Part shown: positions 1 through 10,084 of the stretch, piece by piece
How the letters are laid out: each line of letters opens with the position of its first letter
How positions within the stretch are numbered: the stretch's first letter is position 1
NCBI GenBank assembly: GCA_900074885.1
Contig: FJUW01000013.1
Location: forward strand, 1,035,580-1,099,579
Reading direction: 5' to 3'
Origin: Rhynchosporium graminicola
Taxonomy: Eukaryota > Ascomycota > Leotiomycetes > Helotiales > Ploettnerulaceae
Length of the DNA stretch: 64,000 nt
Position numbers and translations under genes: made by a program
Notes under the pieces: generated by a model
Told to the model about the DNA's origin: nothing
The model's database searches: none
Seen by the model: the letters and a program-made list of their open reading frames with translations, nothing else

Positions 1-800
1 TAGATTAGAGAGATTATACTTACGTAGACCTAAGAAGGAGTTTTTACTTAGGCCTTATCGTTTCCCTTTAGTATTAATCTAGATTCGGAGAGTATATCTT
101 CTACTACTTCCTTAGTTACTTAATCCTCTTCCGGAAATTCGTTAATTAATTAAACCTTAAGCAGGTTAAAGTAATCTAGCTTAATATAATCGAGTTATCT
201 ATAATAATAATACTTAAGGGGTTCTCTAGTCGAGGTAATAAGGCGTTTTAGCGCGGAGGGAGTACTAGATTATACTAAGGTAGAGGTACGTACGTATAGT
301 ATAGGAGTAGTTTATCGAGGAGCTAAGCTTAAGGACCAGTAAGAGGTAGAACTAGTAGTAATCGTAGTAGTAACAGTAGGCTTACGGTACTATACCTAAG
401 CAGTAGCTTTCTCGGGATAAGTACGTTCTGAGTTATAATAACGCTTAGTATTAAAAGAAAGTAAGGATCTAACTATAGAAGCGTAGTCCTTATTCTACGT
501 TAGTTTAATAATAAGAGTTAAAGCGCGTAAAAATAGTATAATCTTATCCTATATATAGAAGAACTACTCTTTCTTTTTAACTTTACCTTAGATAGTAGCG
601 CTTTGAAATTAACTACGAAACTCAGCGAAAGTCTCGCGTATATAGCTAAGTTATTATATTTCTAAGCAGTAGAAAGCGTTATAGTAATTATCTTCCTCTA
701 AACTAGTAAGAAAGTTCTCCTCTAATAAGGATATTATTTTATCGCTAGTTTTAAACTCGTTAGCGAGATACTAAGGCGTAAGATACTCTTTAGCTAATCT
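1..800 (-). mobile_element. Element A, left part: RIP-mutated Gypsy chromovirus (gag region)
   Basis: This stretch matches bases about 6521-7320 of element B almost line by line, including a mutated CCHC zinc-knuckle region near 180-230, so it is the gag region of a second copy of the same family. It is cut at 800 by the left LTR of element B. The AATCT at 796-800 is repeated at 8577-8581, where element A resumes. Its pol and 3' LTR must lie left of the window. Many in-frame TAG/TAA codons and the loss of CpA show heavy RIP; no product can be made. Confidence 0.85.
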
Positions 801-1068
801 TGTAACGACACAAGACTCAAGGCGGTATATAAGCAAGAATAAACGAGTAAGGAGGCTAAGAGCGATCTTATATAGTCTACTACGAAAGAAATAAAAAGAT
901 AAGGAAGGAAGAAGAAGAGAGATAGAGTATAAGGCACCTTATATATATATGCCGGTACTAGTCCGATACTATACCGGGTCGGATACTAGTTCTGCCGGGA
1001 TACCTATGAACTTAGGCCCTATTATCTATCCTTCTTCTCATATGATATTCAGGTGAGCTATCGTTATA
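801..1068 (-). repeat. 3' LTR of element B
   Basis: This is a 268-bp copy of the sequence at 8309-8576 and 9567-9834. Its ends are RIP-altered forms of the terminal inverted repeat best kept in the element A LTR, which ends TGTCGTCACA; this copy begins TGTAACGACA. It is followed directly by a pyrimidine run that is the complement of the polypurine tract, so it is the downstream LTR of a minus-strand element. Confidence 0.92.
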
Positions 1069-1082
1069 TTACCCCACCCCTA
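1069..1082 (-). other. Polypurine tract of element B
   Basis: Just inside the left LTR the plus strand reads TTACCCCACCCC, so the minus strand reads GGGGTGGGGTAA. A purine-rich tract abutting the 3' LTR is the plus-strand primer site of LTR retrotransposons. Its position fixes the element's direction independently of the protein motifs. Confidence 0.8.
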
Positions 1083-1329
1083 AGAAGAGCTTAACCCCAA
1101 GCTCGGAAGGTTATAGTTTATACTGGAATTAGTCTTTATTATAACTATTTTCGTCGATATTCGCATAATAGGCGCTAGCCGCTCTTTAGTAGTAGTAAAT
1201 TCTTTATTAGGTTCTGACTAGTTATGTCGTCGTAATAGTGCTACATTAGTTATAGCTTCCAAATCGGGCGGTAAGCAGTATTTACTTTATCTGTTTATAG
1301 TAGGAGTCGAGTTGAAGTAGGGCGTAGGG

Positions 1330-2523
1330 TATATAAAGGAAAGGGTTTATTAATATTAGAGCCTTTCCTTTTCAACTGCGATAATCACTTCAGCTTATAA
1401 GTTTACTCTCCCTAGACTGCGATATAGCTCCTATAGTAGGTATCGTTACTAACTACTATAGTAGTCTGCTGCAATCTTATATATTAATTAACCTAATTAA
1501 CTCTTCCTTAATATAAGTAAGTTTCTTATCTTAGTTTTAGGGATAGTCCTTAAGTGCGGTATAAGGGTTTCACGGATCTATAACGCTGACTCCTGTAGTG
1601 CTTTTACTAGTTCCTGCTAGTGCTCTTTCAGCGGCGTATCGTATATATTACCTGCGATATATTCGCGCCTTCCTTAAGATAAAGTATAATAATACTCCTG
1701 TTTTAGAACTCTTATACTTATTTAATAAGCTTAACTCTAAGCTTTATAAGTATTATTTAGTATTAAAGAGCAGTTATAAGTATATAAGTTACTTAAATAT
1801 AAACGCAGTTATATATACTAACGCGTTATAATTACCTGATTATATTAATACAGAGTATACTATTCTATCCGGTTTACTTCCTAGCGGCGAAACTAAGGAC
1901 GCGGAGCTAAATCAGAGTAGTATTATAGCTGCCTATAAGGCTATTAATCAGATCTATTATCTTACGAAATCTGCTGCTCCTACTACTACGTTAGAGATTA
2001 CTACTATATAATTAGCGGAGACTTAGGCTTTAAGGCGTTCTATAGAGAAAGTATTTAAGGAGTTAGAGTTCATTAAGGTAATAAGTTGCGATCTTAAACC
2101 CTTAGATACTAGTATAATACTAACGCGATATAAGATTTAGATCTTCTGATAGTCGATTCGGCGGAGTCTAGGTTAATAGCCGAAATAGCGTTAAAGCAAA
2201 CGAAAGAATTAAATAGTATTATACGGGAATTTACGAAGAAGGCTATATTCAAGGCTACAATATCTAATGCTAAGGGAAAGAGGAATTTGCCTTCTAGTTC
2301 AGAGATAGCGTCAGATCTAGATACTCCTAGACCCTCTCTAAAGAAGAAAGCCCGTAGGATTAGCTATTATACTCGGTCTACTGCTAGGGCTACGTTAGCA
2401 GATTCGAGTAAGGAGTTAGATATAGTAGTTCTGGTTCTAGATGTTCCAGATTTACTAGAAGCTCCGGAGAACTTAGGAGAGAAAGCTAGTAAAGTAGAGG
2501 TAATTAAAGAAGTAGAGTTTTAG
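1330..2523 (+). pseudogene. Antisense extra open reading frame inside element B, function unknown
   Basis: Between the end of pol (about 2560) and the polypurine tract, the plus strand carries about 1 kb of coding-like sequence facing pol. A TATATAAAG box is at 1330-1338. One frame runs from about 1570 to 2140 with only a few stops of the type RIP makes from CAA/CAG/TGG. After a frame change near 2145-2160, a second frame continues to a stop at 2523. The latter part is charged and partly lysine-rich (for example KKKARRISYYTR) and looks like a soluble or coiled protein. I do not recognise the family. It could be a nested fragment of something else, but I see no insertion ends around it. Confidence 0.5.
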
Positions 2524-2559
2524 ATACAGCGTTATTATAGAGTATAATCGGGGGATTAT

Positions 2560-5500
2560 TCCTAGTAATAAATTCTGATACTAGTAACTATAATAGCTTA
2601 TTATCCTCTAAGTAACTATAGTCGTCTATTCCGTCTTCCTAGGCCTTAATCCACTGATCTAGTTTACGCGGAGGTCCAGGTTTACTTAGGTTAGCAGCGT
2701 AGAAGTCTCTAAGCTTATATAGAGTACTTATTAGGTCGGAAGCGTTATACTAAGTTAAGTTCGGGTCGTAGCTTAGCTAGCTAACTTAATACTTCAGATT
2801 ACCTCTTAGGAGCCGTATAGTAAGTATATCTTATAACTCCTACTCTTCTTAAGTAGTAATAACCTCCGGGGGTAGGTTTAGTAACTCCTAGCCTAGTAAT
2901 AGGTCGTCCGGGTCCTTAAAGAGTAATTCAGGGGCGAATATATTATAAATAGAAGATCCCGAGGGTAAATCTAGCTTATAAGAGTATCTGATCTTAGCCA
3001 GGACTTAGTACGGTTCTACCTAGAGACTAGATAGCTTCTTACTTAGCTAGTAATTCTTAAGGTTCCTTATAGAGAGAAATACCTTATTTCTAACTTCCTA
3101 GTCGATACTGCGCTGTTTCGGGTCGGTTATAGCGCTTATCTTATGCTAAGTAGCTAGTATATTAGCTTTTGCAACCTCGATAGCGGATTTAGCACGTTTA
3201 GCTAGGGATTTAGTATTAGTATAGTTAAGCTTCTCTTACGGTATCGATCCGGTGAGTTACTTCTAGTCCTAGCTATTCTGTAGTAGTATACTATATTTAA
3301 AGGTATATAGCGCTATACTGATAGAGTCGTGAGGTAGGGTTACTTAAGCGTAGTCTATTATCGGTAGTAGTTCGCCCTAGTTACTCTAGTAGTAATTAAC
3401 GAAAGGTCTAAGGCGTTAGTTAATATACTGATTCATAATCTCTATTTATCTGTTAGTTTACTAGTAGAAGGAGATAGAGAGCTTAACCTTAACTCTAATT
3501 ATACGGTAAAACTCTTGCTAGAAGGATAAAACTAACTAAGCTTCTCGGTCGGATATAATTAACTTAGGGGTATATCCGAAACGATATATCTATTAGATAA
3601 ATAACGTCGCTATCCCGCGGGTATCGATATTATAGTAGCACGGTATCGATACAGAGTTCTTCCTTAGGCGGTCGATAAATACTAATATCTTATTAAATCC
3701 TTAGTTATCAGGCAGGAAGTTCTTAAAATCTATAGCTAAGTACTATATAAAGTAGCTAAGTACTAGTAATAAGTATAGGAATCCTTGCTATTTCGTTTGC
3801 TTCGGATGAGAGTACTAATAAGGGCGGTAATTATAAGTATACCGTTTTATATCCGATAAGAGTCCTTTCTAGTAGTAATAAGTGGAAATTATTTCGGCGG
3901 TCTTACGAGTATTTAGATAAGCAGAGGAAACTTAATCGTAGACTTCGCTGATTAAACGAGTATATAGCGGAGTATAGCGTTATACATATAGATAACTATT
4001 ATAAAGTAATAAACTATTATTAATAGTATAGCTATCTCTTAATATATTCCGTTTATTAGAGAACGATTCTTAGTTAAATTAGTATAGTTTCTCGATTAAA
4101 TCAAAGGAGTTATATACGGGTTCCGGTAGCGTATCGGTCCCTAGTGATATTAGGTATATATAACTGATTTGATCGATATAATACTTAGCTAGTTCCGCGT
4201 TAATCCTAGGGTCTAGGCGGTCTAGAGGTAGTAAAACCCGAGATCTACTATCCTGTTTCTATTATTCCTATATCCTTAGATCTTGTTCCCTATAGCTAAG
4301 GATATCAGCTTTAGCGTTATTTTTACTAAGCGTATATATAATTTGAAAGTTGAATTCGGAAAGGAATTCTATCTATCTAGCTTACTTACTAGTCAGGACC
4401 TTAGTAGTTATGAAGTATTCTAAGGATCGATAGTCTATATATACGCTAGTATAGCGTCGTAGAGATATAAGTTCCGGTCTCTATTTCCGGAAAGACTTAA
4501 TAATAGCGTATAGCTCCTTATCGTAGATCTCCTAGTTTAGTTTATATCTATTAAGAATATAGGAGTAGAATCTAATTAGATACTACTAGTTATCTTTATA
4601 TAATTAGGAGATAACTCTAGCTATTATACTATCGGAAGTATTAGTTTCCAGTTTAGTTTATAATTCAGGGTCGAAATAGTATAGTTTCTGCACCGATAGT
4701 AGCTATTAACGTAAATCGTCGAAGGACTTCTTGTAATCGTTAGTGAAATTCTATAGTACTATAGGCCGAGTAAGAACTAAAAGAGGTTTAGCGATAAGGC
4801 CGAAATTCCGAATAAATTAAAAGTAGAACCTATAGAATCATAAGAAAGATTTCATAGCTATTACTATTTCGGGGTACTTCTAGTCTACTAATAGTACTAC
4901 CTTCTCAGGATCTGGCTCGATTCCGTTAGTAGTAACGATATATCCGAGGTATTTAGTCCGGGTAATATGGAATTCGCTTTTCTTAATATCCACCTGAAGT
5001 CCGGTATCTATTAAGCGTCGTAGTACTAATTTGATATATTCCTTATATTCCTAGAGCGTTTCTGAGTATATAAGGATATTATCTAGGTAAGCTATATAGA
5101 AATTATCTAGGTAGTCTAGTAGTATATTATTTATATATCGCTAGTATATACTAGGTCCGTTATAGAGCCCAAAAGGTAGTACTTTATATTTATAGGATCC
5201 GAAGCGGGTTCGGAAGGTAGTATACTCCTCGGATTCGGGGTCTATACGGATGCGGTTGAATGCTGCCCGGATATCTAGTTTAGTAAAGATCACTGCTTTA
5301 GATATACGAGTTAAGAGCTTATCGATCCTGGGTATTAGGTATAAATCCTTTCGAGTGATCGTATTAAGCTTACGATAGTTAATATAGAAGCGTAATCCTC
5401 TATCGGCCTTTTTAACGAATAGTATAGGTGATATAAAGGGACTTTAGCTAGATTCGATAAATCCCTTATCTAGGTTCTTTATAAGATACTCCTTAGTCAC

Positions 5501-6470
5501 TCGTAATTTGTCCGTAGATTGCCGATATAAGGGCGAATATACGTTAAGTAATAGTTCTTCTAGAATGATTTTATAATCGTATAAGCGATACGGCGGAAGA
5601 ATATTAGAATCCCGCTTAGAAAAGGCTTCCTTAAGGGTATAGTACTATTCCGGTAGCTTTTCGGCCACGAGTTGTTCGGTATCGGGATCCTTAGGAGAGT
5701 CGCTGTTTAGATAATCTTATAAGAGGCGGTCTATCTCGTAGATACTAGTGAAGAATAATTCGGAACCTTTACGTTTTATATTAAAGTGAAAAGCTATAGT
5801 ACTAATTTAGTAAATCGGAACCGGTTTCTAGATCCTCGGAGGTTAAGAGGAGCACTTATAGTAAAGTTTCGGCGCAGGTACCTTTCTCGATGAAGTCGGA
5901 GCGGAAAGGGGTTCGGATTCCTTAGCGATAAGCGGAAATAAGTTAAAGGGTAGGGACGATACGTTAATATACTATATCGCTACTGTTTAGTATAATCGGT
6001 ATCAGTCTAGCTAGTTTATAGCTAAGTCCCGTGTATCGGTATCGATTTAGTGAGATCGATTAATACTAGGTTTACGAGGCGGTAGAGTTATAATTATCTC
6101 CTTATTATATCAGAGGGTAGCTAGATAGCGTTCCGACTATAGTAGCTTATAGTAGAGCGTATCTAGCTTAACCTGAAATCGTCGTATCTATTTGATACTA
6201 ATAATTATATCTTACTATCCTAAATCGAGGAGAATAAAAGGGCAGTTATAAATACGCCTACTATTAATAGAAAGGTGTAAACATATGAAATAAGTAATAT
6301 AAGTTCTGATAGACTATTAGAACCTACGTATTAGAATAGAATAGGGCAGTAGCTCGATTTTAACACTAAGGGCCCCCGATAGTCGTCCGGTAAGAGTGCG
6401 ATTAATAAATAGATAACCGTTCGCTCCGGTATCGATTAGGCTATTTATAGAGACTCCTAGCCTATTCATA
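2560..6470 (-). pseudogene. pol of element B (protease, RT, RNase H, integrase, chromodomain), RIP-inactivated
   Basis: Read on the minus strand, a protease motif LIDTGANG with an intact DTG lies near 6415-6445. Reverse transcriptase motifs follow near 5090-5175 (a PFGL-like stretch and YLDNILI for the YxDD box). RNase H spans about 4320-4650 and ends in NAKADILSY, the usual NAKADALSR. Integrase spans about 3480-4000 and includes a VFIDRLRK-type stretch. The integrase C-terminus (KLDLPSG, then LLFKDPDD) leads into a chromodomain at about 2580-2890. TAG and TAA codons interrupt every domain, and the second D of the RT box is N, as expected from RIP. Confidence 0.9.
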
Positions 6471-6519
6471 CTAACTATAGTCGGGTATATAAATTACTTA
6501 CCTCCTATTAGGGAGTTAA

Positions 6520-8308
6520 GGTCTAGATTAGAGAGATTATACCTATATAGACCTAGGAAGGAGTTTTTACCTAGGCCTCGTCGTTTCCCTCTAGTATCGG
6601 TCCAGATTCGGAGGGTACGTCTTCTACTACTTCCTTAGTTACTTAATCCTCTTCCGGAAATTCGTTGATTAATTGAACCTTAGGCGGGTTAAGGCAGTCT
6701 GGCTTAATATGACCGAGCTATCTATAACCGTAACACCTAGGGGGTTCTCCGGTCGAGGTAGTAGAGCGTTTTAGCGCGGAGGGAGTATTAGCCCGTACCG
6801 GGGTAGAAGTACGTACGTATAGTGCGGGAGTGATTTATCGAGGAGCTGAGCTTAAGGACCGGTGAGAGGTAGAACTAGTAGTAGTCGCAGTAGTAATAGT
6901 AGGCTTATAGTGCTATACCTGGGCAGTAGCTTTCTCGGGATGGGTATATTCTAAGTTATAGCGACGCTTAGTATTAAAAGAAAGCAAGGATCTAACTATA
7001 GAAGCGTAGTCCTTATTCCACGTCAGTTTAATAATAAGGGTTGAAGCGCGCAAGGATAGTATAATCTTATCCTATATATAGAAGAACTACTCCTTCTTTT
7101 CAACCTTGCCTTAGATAGTAGCGCTTTGAAATCGACTACGAAACTCGGCGAAGGTCTCGCGTATAAAGCCGGGTTATTATATTTCTAAGCGGTAGAAAGC
7201 GTTATAGTAGTCGTCTTCCTCTAAACCGGTAAGAAAGTTCTCCTCTAATAAGGAGATTATTTTATCGCTAGTTTTAAACTCGTCAGCGAGGTACTAAGGC
7301 GTAAGATACTCCTTAGCTAATCTAGTAACTAGCCCCTATACGAGAACGCGCCGAGAGAAGTCCGTAGAGTAGTAGTAAGAGTTTAAAGCTAGCAGGTCAC
7401 GTATCGATACTCTCTATTAGAGGAAGGTAAAGTCAGATCTATTATCTAGGGGCAGGATCTTCTTAGTAAGATAAGACTTCCTAGGGCGTGACTCTACCGA
7501 TTCGGCGCCGGGAGAGGGAGATAGTTTATTAGGAATAGTATCCCCTCTCTCGGTGCTACGTATCGGAATAGAGTTTATTAGGTTATTGAACTCCGCTATA
7601 CGCGGAGATTGCGGTATTAGTTCTAGTAAGAGAGTCGAAGATAGGCGAGGGACCCCTATAAGGAACCTATCTTATACGGAGATTAGTCTATCTATAGTAT
7701 CTTCTAGAGAGTTATTCTTTTCCTCCTAGTCTGCTAATCGTTATAAGAGGGAACGGATCAGGTTCGAGTCACCTGCGGTAGTAGGAGTACTTAGCGATTA
7801 TACTCCTAGTAAATTTCGCTTTTGTTTTCCTTTCCCTCTCGGTCGGTACTTCCTTAATAAAGTATTAATATTCTCTAGGGCAGGAGACGTTTAGGGCAAG
7901 GAAGGGTATAACGGATTAGGTTCAGAGGTAGAGCGGGAGGGATCGTATCGGGTTCCCCTAGAACTAGAGGGGTCTCCAGTTTATTAGTTAAGAGCTATAA
8001 TAGTAGCTTAAAAAAGGGTGTATCAGGGCTGTTTCGGCGGCGATACGTAGAGGTTGAAGTTCCGGGGTATTTATTATATCTTCTTCAAAATCTGTCTATA
8101 ATTCCTCTATACTAAGGGAGTTATTAAAGGAGCGTCAGCGAAAACCTCTTCTATTATACTGTTTACGATAAGCTGAATTAAACCCTGATTTATAGTTATC
8201 CGAGAGATCTCTGGTATCTCGGCTATATGCGAGTAGTTATCGAATAACTAACTTAATAGTGAGATATTATAGCAGGCTGTCTTCGGCTGTCTTGATCTTT
8301 TTGTTTAA
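6520..8308 (-). pseudogene. gag of element B, RIP-inactivated
   Basis: The minus strand upstream of protease encodes a gag-like polyprotein remnant. Near 6695-6750 a retroviral zinc knuckle can be read as GEPPRCYGY followed by LGHIKP, that is CxxCxxxxGHxxxxC with cysteines lost by C-to-T change. The N-terminal half (7320-8308) has a near copy in element A at 8577-9566. Stops are frequent. Confidence 0.8.
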
Positions 8309-8576
8309 TATAACGATATAAGACTTAAAGCAGTATATAAGTAAGAATAAACGAGTAGAGAGGCTAAGAGCGATCTTATATAGTCTACTACGAAGGAAAT
8401 AAAAAGATAAGGAAGGAAGAAGAAGAGAGATAGAGTGTAAGGCACCTTATATATATATACCGGTATTAGTCCGATACTATACCGGGTCGGATACTAGTTC
8501 TGCCGGGATACCTATGAACTTAGGCCCTATTATCTATCCTTCTTCTCATGTGATATTCAGGTGAGCTGTCGTTATA
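8309..8576 (-). repeat. 5' LTR of element B
   Basis: This is 268 bp and matches 801-1068 with scattered C-to-T and G-to-A type differences. It is followed by AATCT (8577-8581), the second copy of the target duplication. As the upstream LTR of a minus-strand element it would have held the promoter. Confidence 0.92.
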
Positions 8577-9834
8577 AATCTAGTAACTAGCCCCTATACG
8601 AGAACGCGCCGGGAGAAGTCCGTAGGGTAGTAGTTAGCGTTTATAGCTAGCTAGTCTCGTATCGATACTCTCTATTAGAGGAAGGTAGAGTCCGATCTAT
8701 TATCTAGAGGCAGAATCTTCTTAGTAAAATAAGACTTCTTAAGGTATAACTCCACTGATTCGGCGCCGGGAGAGGGAGATAGTTTATTAGGAATAGTATC
8801 CTCTCTCTTAGTACTATATATCGGAATAGAGTTTATTAGGTTATTAAACTCTACTATACGCGGAGATTATAGTATTAGTTCTAGTAGGAGAGTCGAAGAT
8901 AGGTAAGAGACCTCTATAAAGAACTTATCTTATACAGAGATCAATTTATCTATAGTATCTTCTAGAGAGTTATTCTTTTCCTCCTAGTCTGCTAATTATT
9001 ATAAGAAGGAATAGATCAGGTTCGAGTCACCTGTAGTAGTAAGAGTACTTAGCGATTATACTCCTAGTGAATTTCACTTTTATTTTCTTTTCTCTCTTAG
9101 TTAGTACTTCCTTAATAAGGTATTAATATTCTCTAAAGTAAGAGATATTTATAGTAAGGAAGAGTATAATAAGTTAGGTTCGGAGGTAGAGCGGGGGGGA
9201 TCGCGTCGGGTTCCCCTAGAACTAGAGGAGTCTCTAGTTTATTAGTTAAGAGCTATAATAGTAGCTTAAAAAGGAGTATATTAGGGCTATTTCGGCGGCG
9301 ATACGTAGAGATTAAAGTTCCGGGGTATTTATTATACTTTCTTCAAAATCTATCTATAATTCCTTTATACTAAGAGAGTTATTAAAAGAGCGTTAGCGAA
9401 GACCTCCTTTATTATACTATTTATAATAAGCTAAATTAAATCCTAATTTATAGTTATCCGAGAGATCTCTAGTATCTCGGCTATATATAAGTAGTTATCG
9501 AATAACTAACTTAGTAGTAAGATATTATAGTAAGCTATCTCTAGCTATCTTAATCTTTTTATTTAATATAACGATATAAGACTTAAGGCAGTATATAAGT
9601 AAGAATAAACAAGTAAGGAGGCTAAGAGCGATCTTATATAGTCTACTACGAAGGAAATAAAAAGATAAGGAAGGAAGAAGAAGAGAGATAGAGTATAAGG
9701 CACCTTATATATATATGCCGGTACTAGTCCGATACTGTACCGGGTCGGATACTAGTTCTGCCGGGATACCTGTGAACTTAGGCCTTATTATCTATCCTTC
9801 TTCTCATATGATATTCAGGTGAGCTGTCGTCACA
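8577..9834 (-). mobile_element. Element A, right part: gag N-terminus and 5' LTR
   Basis: Element A resumes here after element B. Bases 8577-9566 match the gag N-terminal half of element B (7320-8308), and 9567-9834 is its LTR. Many base differences between the two copies are transitions, so both have been through RIP. Element A must be older than B because B lies within it. Confidence 0.87.
9567..9834 (-). repeat. 5' LTR of element A
   Basis: This 268-bp LTR has the least mutated right end of the three copies (TGTCGTCACA), which shows the family's original terminal inverted repeat. The bases that follow, GATAA, are the predicted right copy of element A's target duplication; the left copy lies outside the window. 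Confidence 0.9.
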
Positions 9835-9835
9835 G

Positions 9836-10069
9836 ATAATCGCTACTAGTTTAAATTCGATAGCTGAGCTCGATACTCTTAAAGCTCTAGAGAAGGAAGA
9901 AAAAGAGAAATAAGAAAGAGAGAGGGCACCTAACGACGCTAAGTTAGCGGGCGCGGAACTCTCTAGTTCTAACGTCCCTATCGACCCCTCGTTCGACCCG
10001 ACGGTCGACCTTCCTTTTAACTCTACTAACTCGCTCTAAGCAGATCTGGGTTTTATCAATAGAAATTAG
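9836..10069 (+). pseudogene. Plus-strand coding-like fragment between element A and element C
   Basis: One plus-strand frame is open for 78 codons except for two TAA codons. It gives a glutamate/lysine-rich stretch (ALEKEEKEK) and then an acidic, proline-containing tail. Its final TAG comes just before the minus-strand chromodomain of element C, so it converges on pol exactly as the antisense frame of element B does. It keeps more G and C than its surroundings. The left part is cut off by element A. I cannot name it; it may be the 3' end of an antisense frame of element C. Confidence 0.35.
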
Positions 10070-10084
10070 CTAGTAATACTAAGC

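Larger units (their letters stand above)
801..8576 (-). mobile_element. Element B: complete RIP-mutated Ty3/Gypsy chromovirus nested in element A
   Basis: The element is 7,776 bp and is bounded by two 268-bp LTRs (801-1068 and 8309-8576) with a five-base target duplication, AATCT, on each side. The minus-strand order is 5' LTR, gag with a CCHC remnant, protease, reverse transcriptase, RNase H, integrase, chromodomain, then a 1.5-kb extra segment, polypurine tract and 3' LTR. This order is that of the Tf1/sushi/chromovirus branch of Metaviridae. Stop codons in every domain and CpA depletion show RIP, so it is dead. Family assignment rests on motifs I read in the reverse translation. Confidence 0.93.

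Noticed and set aside
1598..1831. A separate 77-residue host gene in the left block
   Set aside because: It begins at GTG within element B and belongs to the longer RIP-broken antisense frame rather than being a gene of its own.
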